In this document: in pieces, positions 34,795 to 48,328 of the stretch
Layout of the letters: each line of letters opens with the position of its first letter
How positions within the stretch are numbered: position 1 is the first letter of the stretch
Assembly: GCF_000002865.3 (NCBI RefSeq)
Contig: NW_001865047.1
Location: forward strand, 994,937 to 1,058,936
Length of the DNA: 64,000 nucleotides
Source: Monosiga brevicollis MX1
Taxonomy: Eukaryota > Opisthokonta > Choanoflagellata > Craspedida > Salpingoecidae
Direction of reading: 5' to 3'
The notes under the pieces: model-generated
Databases searched by the model: none
Told to the model about the DNA's origin: nothing
Seen by the model: the letters and a program-made list of their open reading frames with translations, nothing else
Made by a program: the position numbers and the translations under genes

Positions 34795-35217
34795 TTTTCT
34801 GCTTCCACATGAGTGATTGGCATCAGGGTCTGGCTGCTTGAGGCGTTGGGTTGTTGCGTGCGGGGTCTTGATCCTGCTTGCTTGTTGGTGATACGGCAAC
34901 TCCCTTTTGGTGGGGCCTGTGTTGGTTGAGAGAGCACCGCTGCCATCGCTGCCATTTTTTTTTTTTTTTTTTTTCCGGTTGGTGTGAGGGCCACTGATCT
35001 TACTTCACGGTCGACGACGTGGGTTGATCGACCAACTACACCTTAGTTTGCAACTTATCACCGGCGCTGTTTGCCAGAGGTGAGTTTTTTTTTGTGCATC
35101 AAAGGGAAACAAGGGTTATCGGCCAGCTGCCGGTTCGGAATGCGAGTCCGACGAGTTGTGTTCGGAGGGTGCTCATGAGATTGGTGGTAGCGGATGGTGA
35201 TAAGAAACATCGTTACC
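34795..35217. repeat. 5' flank of ankyrin gene 2 (duplicated block)
   Basis: Homologous to 29520-29978 and 39600-40030, including the poly(T) stretch, the TTGAGAGAGCACCGCTGCCA phrase and the leader just before ATG. Sharing across all three copies makes this the best candidate for common promoter sequence. Confidence 0.65.
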
Positions 35218-38200
35218 ATGAGTGATGATGGAGAGCAGCTGTGGAAGGTGTGTGATTCATTAGATCCACAAGAGGCGGCGCAGCTGTTGACCAGTTGGGA
35301 CTCACAACGGATTCGAGATGCTGCCCAATACAAAGATGATGTGGTACGTCAGCCGTTTGGTATGATGTTGTGTGATATCGCCAACGCTTTGGATGTGTCA
35401 GTGAATATTGTGTACGTCCTTGTATGACAGAAAAGCACGAGACCACTGCACGCGGCCTGCGAAAGAGGCCATGTCAATGTGGTGGAGATGCTGCTGACGC
35501 ACGGTGTTGATCCTGAAGCCAAGACCGACGTCAGTACAGTACCTGCCCTCTTACCACCCCCTACGATAGCAAATAGCTGTACTTCATGATGATGTTGATG
35601 ATGCTGCACCTGGATGTAACGCATGCTTATGTATCATCCCATAGCGTAACATCACACCACTGCACTTGGCCTGCGGCGGAGGTCATGTCGAGGTAGTGGA
35701 GATGCTGTTGGAGCACGATGTCGATGCTGACGCCAAGACTAACGTTAGAACAATTCCTCCTGCACCGCTGTGTGATGGTGCACCCATAATGACGATGTTG
35801 TACCTGCACGTCATGCTGATGCATCATCCCTTAGGATGGCGAGACACCACTGCACCGGGCCTGCAGGGAAGGTCATGTCAAGGTGGTGGAGATGCTGCTG
35901 ACGCACGGTGTCGATGCTAAAGCCGAAACCAGGGTCAGTGCAGTACCTCCCTCTGCCCCCTTCTAGCCCGTTTGATGTTACACCTGTCTTCATGATGATT
36001 GATAATGCTGTGCCTGTATGTAATGCCTGGTGATGCATCATCCCCTAGTTTGCACAGACAACGCTGCACCGGGCCTGCAAAGTAGGCCATGTCAAGGTGG
36101 TGGAGATGCTTCTGACGCAGGGTGTCGATGCTGAAGCGAAGGACATTGTCAGCACAGTTATTTCTGTTGCCTTTAGCCCCTATGATGTTACACCTGTACC
36201 ACACGATACACGATGATGCTGACGATGCTGTACCTGTATGTATTGCTTGGCGATGCGTCATCCCATAGCATGGCTTCACACCACTGCACTGGGCCTGCGG
36301 CGAAGGTCATGTCGAGGTAGTGGAGATGCTGTTGGAGCACGGTGTCGATGCTGACGCCAAGACTAACGTTAGAACAATTCCTCCTGCACCGCTGTGTGAT
36401 GGTGCACCCATAATGACGATGTTGTACCTGCACGTCATGCTGATGCATCATCCCTTAGGATGGCGAGACACCACTGCACCGGGCCTGCAGGGAAGGTCAT
36501 GTCAAGGTGGTGGAGATGCTGCTGACGCACGGTGTCGATGCTAAAGCCGAAACCAGGGTCAGTGCAGTACCTCCCTCTGCCCCCTTCTAGCCCCCGTTTG
36601 ATGTTACACCTGTCTGACAAGGTGATGCTGACGATGATGTACCTGTATGTAATGCCTGGTGATGCATCATCCCCCAGAAAGGCACAACAACGCTGCACCG
36701 GGCCTGCGAAGTAGGCCATGTCAAGGTGGTGGAGATGCTGCTGACGCAGGGTGTCGATGCTAAAGCGAAGGACAAGGTTGGTGCCGTAGCTCTTTCCGCC
36801 CCCTCGAGCCCCTATGATGTTACACCTGCACTGATGCTGTACCTGTATGTAACGCGTGTTGATTCATCATTCCGCAGGAAGGCGCAACACCGCTGCATTG
36901 GGCCTGTATTCGAGGTCACGTCAAAGTGGTTGAGATGCTGCTGACGCAGGGTGTGGATGCTGGAGCCGAAACCAGGGTCAGTGCAGTAGCGCCCCCCTCT
37001 AGCCCCCATGGTGTTACACCTGTACTTCATGATGATTGATAATGCTGTACCTGTATGTAACGCGTGTTGATGCATCATCCCCCAGGAAGGCGCAACACCG
37101 CTGCATAGGGCCTGCATTCGAGGCCACGTCAAAGTGGTTGAGATGCTGCTGACGCACGGTGTCGATGCTGAAGCGAAGGACAAGGTCGGTGCCGTACCTC
37201 TTTCCGCCCCCTCGAGCCCCTATGATGTTACACCTGCACTAATGCTGTACCCGTGTTGATTCATCATTCCGCAGGAAGGCGCAACACCGCTGCATCGGGC
37301 CTGCGATGAAGGCTATGTCGAGTTGGTGGAGATGCTGCTGACGCACGGTGTCGATGCCGAAGCCGAAACCAGCGTCAGTGCAGTAGCTTCTCCTGCCCCC
37401 TCTAGCCCCCATGATGTTACACCTGTCCTTCATGTTGGTTGATAACGCTGTGCCTGTATGTAACGCGTGTTGATTCCTCATTCCGCAGGAAGGCGCAACA
37501 CCGCTGCATTGGGCCTGCATTCGAGGTCACGTCAAAGTGGTTGAGATGCTGCTAACGCAGGGTGTGGATGCTGGAGCCGAAACCAGGGTCAGTGCAGTAC
37601 CTCACTCCTCCTTTCCACTTCTGCTGCCTGCTCGTCTCCTTTGCGCCGTCCCTCCCTCTGCCTTCTACACTCTGCCCTCCGTGCGCGTTCTTTCCGTCTT
37701 TTGCTCCTTTTCTTCTTTCGCTGTTTTGCGTTCGCTCTTCGTCGGAGCTCCTTGCTTCCCATCTTGTTTCCTGCTGTATCTTCTGCCCGCGAACTCATTC
37801 CTCATGTTTTGGAACATTAATTCTATCATCTAGGACGGCCAAACACCGCTCCATGTAGCCTGCATTGTCTTCTATGCCAGCCGAAAGGTTGTCCACCAAC
37901 TCTTGCGGCACGGTGCCAACCCGGATGCGAGAGATCTTGTAAGCCTTTTACCACAATGCCGTACCTTTTGCACTGTTCTGCTGCACCTGCGGTTGATACC
38001 TGATGACCTACTGCGGCAGACGGGTGCACGACCCTTGGATCTGCTCCTTTGCAAGGCTCGCATCGAGCTGGAGGTGAGCCCTTTTTTTTTTTTTTTTTTT
38101 TGTTAATTGAATTTTTTATTTGTGGTCCTGGTTGCAGAGGCAAGCTTGCTTACCGATGAATCTGCTTCACTTTATAGCTGATTGAGGAACTATTGGGCGC

Positions 38201-38477
38201 AATCCGTACTCCTTGCTCCTACCAAACTTCGAATCCCGATGGTGCGAACCCTGATTCACATGTGATTGTCCGCATTGTCTTGTTCTCATCGGATTTCAAT
38301 GTGGCGCCAGTTCAAGGCTTGATTCATGCGGAGCAGATGAGACGCTGGCGGTGCGCTGCTGCTGTTCTCTATAGCGTCGGCTGGCGCGTGGATCCTCAAT
38401 TGTTCAATATCCAAGACCTACAAACGCTTTGTGACCGCCTGGCCATATATTCGATGCAGACATGGCGACAAGCCTGA
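35218..38477 (+). CDS. Ankyrin-array gene 2 (11 one-exon repeats)
   Basis: Same plan as its neighbours; 557 aa. Cap exon 35218-35343 ([20 protein letters not shown]). Eleven 99-nt repeat exons begin at 35431, 35645, 35835, 36049, 36269, 36459, 36678, 36879, 37086, 37275 and 37489. Then come the 35-residue repeat (37834-37938), the half repeat (38020-38073) and the C-terminal exon (38178-38477). Repeats here favour EGATPLHWACIRGHVKVVEM and LLTQGVDA, so the array has homogenised toward its own consensus. Exons 2-4 and 5-7 are a three-repeat duplication (period about 624 bp). After CDRLA the tail reads IYSMQTWRQA, unlike genes 1 and 3: paralogy stops at about 38446, inside the coding sequence. 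Confidence 0.9.
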
Positions 38478-38492
38478 GCCTGTGTTTGCTGC

Positions 38493-39157
38493 TCACGAGG
38501 CTCGCCTCGCACAAGCATCCGCTTGCTCTGCCAGCGTCTCAATCGTTGTCCACCAGGCAGTCGCGCCTGGGCCCAGCTCTGCACTCGCCTCGAGGAAAGC
38601 TTGCTCTCTTGTTTCACCAATGTAATGACTGCACCGCCACACCAACCTCATCATGACCACACTAAAAGCCGAGCTTGCTCGAGTAAAATTGACTTTAACA
38701 ATCTGGGTAGCAGAACATGACTGTGGGCATCGGGATTGACCAGGCATTTGTGCTTTAGGAGGCACAAACGCTACTGCAGCAGTTGCAAGTTCTGATAGAC
38801 TGACAGGCCACGACGCTGTCCGTGCAGACGTCGTGCAAAAAGGATGCCGACGGAATCACACAGAGCAGCGCAGGTCAAATCGTCTACATTCATGAGGAAG
38901 TGGCTGAGCTGTAGGAACATATTCAGGCAACCACGGCAGTCTTGACCTTTGCTCCAGATGCCTTGCGAGCTGGCGGTGAAGCTGGCTAGGATGCAACAAA
39001 GGAGCGGCTGGCCATTCTCTGCAACCACAGCACTCATGGGATCAAACATAAGTGGACCAGGTGACGGCACTGGCAGAGCTGCTACACCAGCACTTTCCAG
39101 CTCTGCCTGTCTTTCTACATTCTGATTTGAGTGTGCTTGGTGCTTGTTTTTGTGCAA
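38493..39157 (-). CDS. Possible minus-strand gene or fragment between ankyrin genes 2 and 3
   Basis: This segment is absent from the paralogous flanks. Minus-strand frames look protein-like: 39157-38771 contains PLMFDPMSAVVAENGQPLLC and LSHFLMNVDDLTCAALCDSV, and 38640-38493 contains ETREQAFLEASAELGPG and AWWTTIETLAEQADACARRA. A GCA|GTAGCG donor could join them, but the acceptor is unclear and no start was identified. I do not recognise the protein. It may be a truncated gene captured at the duplication breakpoint. Confidence 0.3.
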
Positions 39158-39362
39158 GTATTAGCTTGGTACGGCTGCTGGTCGTGAAAGAGCAGCAACT
39201 TAAAGAGGCTCATTTGGATAGCCACTGTGACACGTTGCCCATGTGAAGCAGCACAGTTTGCAGCAATACGTGCTCTGCGCTTGTCTTTTGATCAAGCGAC
39301 GGAGTTGTGTAGTGGCCCTTTTCTACAGGGGCAACAACACACAGACACAGACACAGACACAG

Positions 39363-39394
<32 letters not shown>

Positions 39395-39505
39395 ACACAC
39401 ACAGACACACACACACAGACACACACACACACACACACACACAGACACACACACACACACACACAGACACACACACACAGACACACACACACACACACAC
39501 ACACA

Positions 39506-39558
<53 letters not shown>

Positions 39559-40030
39559 ACACACACTACCAAAAAGTCGGTGTCAGTCAGTTGCCCATTT
39601 TTCTTCGACAACTGCTGCTGCGATTCGGCGTCGGGTCGTGGGATCGGCATCAGCGTCTGGCTGGTGGAGGTGTTGGGCTATTGCGTGCAGGGTCTTGATC
39701 CTGCTTGCTTGTTGGTGATACGGCAAGTTCCCTTTCGGTGAGGCCTCGTTGTTTTGGTTGAGAGAGCACCGCTGCCATTTTCTTTTCTCTTTTTCCGTGG
39801 GTGTGAGGGCCCTGATCGCACTTCACGTGCGCTGATCAACCAACTAGTACACCTCACTTTGTAACTGATCACCGGCGCTGTTTGTCAGAGGCAAGTCGCT
39901 TGGCGCATCAGTGGGGAAAAAAACCAGGGTTACTGACCGGCTGCCGTTTTGGAACCCGACATCGTACGAGTTGTGCTTGGAGGGGGCTCATGAGATTGGT
40001 GGTGGATGGTGAGATAGAGATACCGTTACC
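39145..40030. repeat. 5' flank of ankyrin gene 3 (duplicated block)
   Basis: Homologous to the flank of gene 1 from about 29170, with a much longer CA tract (39338-39567) and the same leader before the ATG. Confidence 0.7.
39338..39567. repeat. (CA)n microsatellite interrupted by CAGACA
   Basis: About 230 bp. The paralogous site upstream of ankyrin gene 1 has only about 50 bp, so the tract expanded or contracted after duplication. Confidence 0.97.
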
Positions 40031-42486
40031 ATGAGTGATGATGGAGAGCAGCTGTGGGATGCGTGTCGGTCACCAGATCCACAAGAGGCGCTGCAGCTGT
40101 TGACCAGTTGGGACCGTCAACGTATTCGACGTGCTGCCCAATACAAAGATGAAGGGGTACGTAAGCCGTTTGGCATGATTGGCCACTACACTTTAAATAC
40201 GTCACTGAATGATGTGTATATTGTATGCATCATTCCACAGAAAGGCACGGCACCACTGCATCAGGCGTGCAATAAGGGTACTGTCAAGGTGGTGGAAATG
40301 CTGTTGGAGCACGGTGTTGATGCTAAACTCACGACCGACGTCAGCACTGCCCCCCACCCCTTGATTCCCCTATGACGGCACACCTGCACCACATGTTGAT
40401 GATGACGATGGATGCTGTACCTGTACGTCATGTCGATGCATCATCCAACAGGATGACTATACTCCGCTGCACTATGCCTGCCACAGAGGTCATGTCGAGG
40501 TTATCGAGACGCTATTGAAGCACGGTGTTGATACTGAAGCCACGGACGACGTAAGTACAAGACCTCCCTCTTCCCCCTATCCTGTACCACATGATGATGC
40601 TGATGATGCTATTGTACCTGTACGTCGTGCCGATGCATCATCCCACAGGATGGTAAAACACCACTGCACTGGGCCTGCGACAGCGGTCATGTTGAGGTGG
40701 TGGAGATGCTGTTGAAGCACGGTGTTGATACTGAAGCCACGGACGAGGTCAGTACAGTACCTCCATCTTCCCCCTTGACCCTGAACCCACCACCGCATGA
40801 TGATGTTGCTGACGTCCCTGTACGTTATGCTGATACATGATCCTACAGCGTGGTGATACACCACTGCACTGTGCCTGCAACAGAGGTCATGTCGAGGTGG
40901 TGGAGATGCTGTTGAAGCACGGTGTTGATACTGAAGCCACGGACGAGGTCAGTACAGTACCTCCATCTTCCCCCTTGACCCTGAACCCACCACCGCATGA
41001 TGATGTTGCTGACGTCCCTGTACGTTATGCTGATACATGATCCTACAGCGTGGTGATACACCACTGCACTGTGCCTGCAACAGAGGTCATGTCGAGGTGG
41101 TGGAAATGCTCTTGAAGCACGGTGTGGATACTGAAGCCACGGACAAAGTCAGTACAGTACCTCCCTTCCCCTCCCTATCCTGTACCACATGATGATGCTG
41201 ATGATGCTATTGTACCTGTACGTTATTTCTATGCATCATCCCACAGCGTGGTCATACACCACTGCACTGGGCCTGCGATAACGGTCATGTCGAGGTGGCG
41301 GTGATGCTGTTGGGGCACGGTGCTAATGCTGAAGCTAAGAGCAGCGTCAGTACAGTACCTCCTTGCGCCCCCTTTACCCCGCTGTGATGGTCGACCTGTA
41401 CTTTATGATAATGATGATGATACTTGTACCTTCACGTCATCCTGATGCATCCTCCCACAGTGTGGCTCTACACCACTGCACATGGCCTGCGAAAACGCTC
41501 GAGTCAATGTGGTGGAGATGCTGTTGAAGCGCGGTGTTGATACTGAAGCCAAGAACAATGTCAGTGCAGGACCTCCCTCTTGCCCCTTTACCCCCAATGA
41601 TGGAACACATCTGCATCACATGATGACGATGATGATGCTGCTGTACCTGGACGTCATGCTAATGCATAATCCCACAGGGTGGCCAAACACCACTGCACTG
41701 GGCGTGCAATAGCGGTGATGCCGAGTTGGTGGAGATGCTGTTGGAGCACGGTGCTGTTACTGATTCCAAGGACAATGTCAGTTCAATACCTCCCTCCTCC
41801 TCCCTTCCCTCTAGCTGCTGCTCCTGCTACTGCTGCTTGTCTCCTTTGCGCCGTCTCTCTCCCTCTACACTGGTCCTTTTTTTCTTTCCTCCAATCCCTC
41901 GTCTTTTCCCGTTTTGCGTCCTCGCTTCGTCGGTGCTCCCCGCATTCCGTCTTGTTTTCTACTGTATCTTTCTCCCGCGAAGAACTTGTTCCTCATGTTT
42001 TGGAATATTGATTATCTTATCATATAGGACGGCCTAACGCCGCTCAATGCAGTCTGCGTTGCCTTCTCTGCCACCCGAAAGGTTGTCCACCAACTCTTGC
42101 GACACGGTGCTGACCCGGATACGAGAGATCGTGTAAGCCTTTTATCGCGATGCCGTGCCTTTTGTACTGTTCTGCTGCACCTGCGCTTGGCACCTGATGA
42201 CCTGCTGTGGCAGACGGGTTCACGACCTTTGGATCTGCTTCTTGACGAGGATCCCGACGAGCCGGAGGTAGGCTTTTTTTTTACTTGTGGTATCGATTGC
42301 AAAGGCAAGCTGGCTTACCGATGGATCTGCTTCACTTTATAGCTGATTGAAGAACTATTGGGCGCAAGCCGTACCCTCTGCTCCTACCAAACTGAGTATC
42401 CCAATGGTGCGAACCTGATTCACATGTCATTGTCCGCATTGTCTTGTTCTCATTGGGTCTCAATGTGGCGCCAGTTCAAGGCTTGA
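40031..42486 (+). CDS. Ankyrin-array gene 3 (8 one-exon repeats, frameshifted C-terminus)
   Basis: Cap exon 40031-40156. Eight 99-nt ankyrin exons begin at 40241, 40452, 40649, 40849, 41049, 41247, 41461 and 41678. The 35-residue repeat (42028-42132), half repeat (42214-42267) and final exon from 42343 follow. In the final exon a single C is missing relative to genes 1 and 2 (GCGAACCTGATTC versus GCGAACCCTGATTC, near 42413). The frame shifts after NGAN and ends MWRQFKA at 42486, giving about 406 aa without most of the C-terminal domain. The original frame downstream (to 42632) is otherwise intact, so the loss is recent or a sequencing error. The ankyrin part is undamaged. Units 40748-40947 and 40948-41147 are a nearly perfect 200-bp tandem copy. 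Confidence 0.85.
40748..41147. repeat. 200-bp intron-exon tandem duplication
   Basis: Two copies of one 101-bp intron plus one 99-bp ankyrin exon. The introns are identical. The exons differ at five positions, all in the 3' half, placing the crossover inside the exon or reflecting later exon change. Confidence 0.92.
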
Positions 42487-45204
<2,718 letters not shown>

Positions 45205-45891
45205 ATGTCGCCGTCGTCGTCGCTGCTCGTGCCCCCCGGGGCTGCGACTTCCGCTGCTTCGGCCTCGCTCACCGTTTCCGTGCCTGACCCGCAACAGAGC
45301 CGACCTCGCTCGCTCAGCTTGCGCCTCTCGGGCTCGGCCACTTCCGAGCCCATGGCCATCCCGCAAAAGGCCAACCATGCCCGCAACTCGAATGCCCTCG
45401 GCGACGATGATCAACCCATCTCCTGCAGCTTACCCAGCAGCATGCCGTCCCCGGCCCTCCCTTCCTTCACCACCTCCTCCCCACACCAGACGTCGGTGAT
45501 GAGCTTTTTCGACAACCTTTTCCCCGCCTCCCGACGCTCGCAACAACCGCCCCAACAACCCTCGCCTCCCTCAATGACCCCCTCCACCGTCTCCTCCACC
45601 CACGGATCCCCCGTGCCCCCTCCCGCCCTCATCTTGCCCCAAAACGCCACCACGGGCGCCTCCCCCAGCACCGACTTTGATTCACCCACCTACAGCAACA
45701 TTCCCTCCCCACGCCCGACGCTTCAGGATCTTGTCGTGGCTGGTGACGCCATGCGTGCCGCCGGGACCCTCAAGCCCTTGCCCTCCAACCCCTCGAGCAG
45801 GCGCGGCTCACTCACCCGCGCCGCTCAAAAGAAGGACTCGGAGGAGAACGCCATGTCCTGGGTCATGAGTGCGTCGGGCCTGATGGCTTAA
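45205..45891 (+). CDS. Ser/Pro-rich, intrinsically disordered protein
   Basis: Single exon, 228 aa, starting MSPSSSLLVPPGAATSAASA and ending WVMSASGLMA. Composition is dominated by Ser, Pro, Ala and Thr. Short ordered-looking patches are VMSFFDNLFPASRRS and LQDLVVAGDAMRAAG. SRRGSL is a good basophilic kinase site, and many SP/TP sites suggest regulation by phosphorylation. No known domain. The open frame extends upstream without a stop, but the chosen ATG is the first one followed by credible composition. Function unknown. Confidence 0.6.
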   Translation: MSPSSSLLVPPGAATSAASASLTVSVPDPQQSRPRSLSLRLSGSATSEPMAIPQKANHARNSNALGDDDQPISCSLPSSMPSPALPSFTTSSPHQTSVMSFFDNLFPASRRSQQPPQQPSPPSMTPSTVSSTHGSPVPPPALILPQNATTGASPSTDFDSPTYSNIPSPRPTLQDLVVAGDAMRAAGTLKPLPSNPSSRRGSLTRAAQKKDSEENAMSWVMSASGLMA

Positions 45892-47024
45892 AAACCCATC
45901 TCATTGCCTCGCGCACTGTGTGTGTATGTTCCAAATCTGTTTGTGTCAAGGGTGAGTGGGCCGTGCCCACCATCACTTCGAGATGCCGAGTTTCCATCTC
46001 CCTGTCCATGTTCTTCCTGGCTTCGGGGCTGTCTCTAAGGACAGCATCAACGTTTGCCGCTCGAGTCTTTTGCATCGTTGCTCTCTCGCTTCGCCTGGCC
46101 CGCTGCCATCTGTTTACCGTTGTTTTCATTTTTTTTTTCTGTTTTTCCTTTTTTTCTTTCCTTTATTCTTGTCATTGCTTTTCTGCTTGGCCGGGGTGTC
46201 TTGACGCAGTTTGCTGCGGCTCCCTGCGTATCCGATCAGCTCAATTTTTTTTTTTTGGGCTGCTTGGATCTCAGCCCCAGCGTCCACCCTTGGCGGGACC
46301 AGACGCTGGTGACCATTCCCATTCCCATTGGGTGTTGTATGTCTAGATAATTTTTTCTTTTTACCGGCTTGTATTGTTGTGCTTTGATATGCTGAGCGTA
46401 CCTTTCATCCGATTGTTGACCGGGCTGTTGGTATACGCGCTGCCAACAACTCTCCTGTCCGCCCACTTGGTCACTAATGCCAATTCGTGGCTTGTCTGCG
46501 TCGTTCTCGGCAGCACAAATTCTTCCCTTTTTTAAACTTGCGTTCATTTTGCAAGCTCCAGTCTTGATCAGGACTGCAGTGGGCGGATGCTCCTTTGCCA
46601 CGTTCTGGGCTCTCTTTTGCCAGCCACGCCAGCTGCCAGAAAGTTAAATCGAATTATATGTTTTATAAACCCTCGCACGCACGTGCGCTTTTCCGAACAG
46701 CGTATTCGGGTACTCTGACTCCTGCCATTTTGTCTCAGCATCACAATAACACGGGTACAAGCACCTGCACGGGCAGAGATACAAGTGCCGAGGCACTCAC
46801 AGGCAACCGCAGGATCAAGTGCCCTCCCATAAGCGGAAGAAGGGTGCAAGCTTCCACAATTATGCAAAAAACAAAAAACAAAAACAAAAACAACAAAAAT
46901 ACAAAAAATACAAATTCATCTTACATGTTAGAGGGGTCAATAATTCATGTTATCTGCTGCCATTTTTATTTTGGCGCTGCGAGGCGGTCTTGATCGTGCC
47001 CGGGACAGCGTATATGTGGACAGG
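45892..47024. other. Intergenic
   Basis: T-rich tracts (46128-46170, 46244-46258) and an A-rich run (46865-46915). No frame has credible protein composition; the last part is presumably the BAG1 promoter. Confidence 0.5.
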
Positions 47025-48328
47025 ATGAGGGTGGTAGTGGTGCACAACAAGGCCAAGCATGAGGTGCGCGGGCGCAGAGCTGTTGTGGTCGAGGCATGGG
47101 TGGCGGTATTCCCTGCCCATGGGATGGATTCTCGTCCTGTCTGACGGCTAACTGCGGCTTCTAGCTGGAACTTGACGCTCAAGCAACGGTCGCTGACCTT
47201 CAACAGCTGGTGAGTGGCCCGTTTCGGTGGTCGCTGCGCGATACGTTTTGACCTCATCGATTGAACTGGCGGGATGGTTGATGTCAGGTCTCTGAACAAT
47301 TGGGTGTTCCACCGCAAGCACAGAAGCTTGTGCACAAGGGCAAGGCCCTCAGCGATCCAGACCAAACCCTTGCTGCTGCCCGCCTCAAAGATGGAGCCAA
47401 GCTGATGCTCATTGTCAAAGGGGTACGTGCATGTGATACAAGCGCTTGGGGCGCGAAGCTACGCCCAGTGGCTCACCTCGAGGTTTGGTCTGTCAAATTC
47501 ATAGCTCTCACCGGAGGAGGAAGCCCAAATGGCTGCTGTTGATGCCCTGGCCGCCAAAGTGCAGGCGCATTACGGTAAGAAGTTCTCGAGCCGAGCGCTG
47601 AAGTGAGCTGTTTACCTGCTTGTGACAAGAAATGATGGCTAACCAGGTGACGCAATGTGGCCAACAGATGGACTGGGGGATCTACGTGGGCGGCACGATA
47701 GCATCGAAAAGGTGTGGCCATGTGCAAGGTGTCCCTCTGTTTTGCAACCGCGTTTGAGTCCATGGTCTCTCGAACTCACGGTCAGCAATCCAACAGGGGT
47801 TTCTCGAGCGTAAATTGGCTCTAGAGGAGACACCGGTTCTTCATCGCAAGGTAGCGCCGGCTGCGCGATGCTTTGGTGTCGTGGCTTGGAGAGCTGTCAC
47901 GGTCCCTGCGTTATGGTGGCGGTGGTAGGTTTTGGGCCACGTGGAAAAAATGGTGCAGACTCTGGAGGCACTTGATGCATTGGTATGGCAGCCCATCTCG
48001 GTCCATCTGGTTTAATACTTGTCGTTCCCAAGCTCGGTCGTTGCATTGGCCATAATGATACTCATCCTTTTACTATAATTGCAGGACATCACAAAAGACA
48101 TGGCAGATGCTCGTGCGCGCCGAAAGCACCTGATTGCCAGAATTGAGGTATGGCGGGCAGGGCTTCAATACACGGTCCAAAGCGTTGCGAGCCCAGCTCA
48201 CACACTTTTGTGTGTTGCACTGAGCTCTGCAGGGCTATCTGCGAGAGGGCGACGAGTTGGCGGCGGCCTACCTGCGCCTCAAGGACAACATCGAAGCCAA
48301 CGCCTTTCCCTGGTGTTCCGCCAACTGA
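47025..48328 (+). CDS. BAG1: BAG1-type Hsp70 nucleotide-exchange factor
   Basis: Nine exons: 47025-47063, 47165-47209, 47288-47422, 47505-47574, 47630-47646, 47797-47850, 47929-47982, 48085-48147 and 48233-48328, giving 190 aa. The N-terminal ubiquitin-like domain reads MRVVVVHNKAKHE, LELDAQATVADLQQL and KLVHKGKALSDPDQTL. The C-terminal BAG domain reads QGFLERKLALEETPVLHRK, VLGHVEKMVQTLEALDAL, ADARARRKHLIARIE and GYLREGDELAAAYLRLKD. Order, spacing and the GFL motif match animal BAG1, which binds the Hsp70 ATPase domain and recruits it toward the proteasome through the UBL. Exon 5 is a 17-nt microexon needed to restore the phase. It ends FPWCSAN. Confidence 0.92.

Noticed and set aside
39052-39246. 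Plus-strand frame conserved upstream of ankyrin genes 1 and 3
   Set aside because: Frame is not maintained between the two copies (shift after the shared VRLLVVKE segment), so conservation reflects recent duplication rather than coding.
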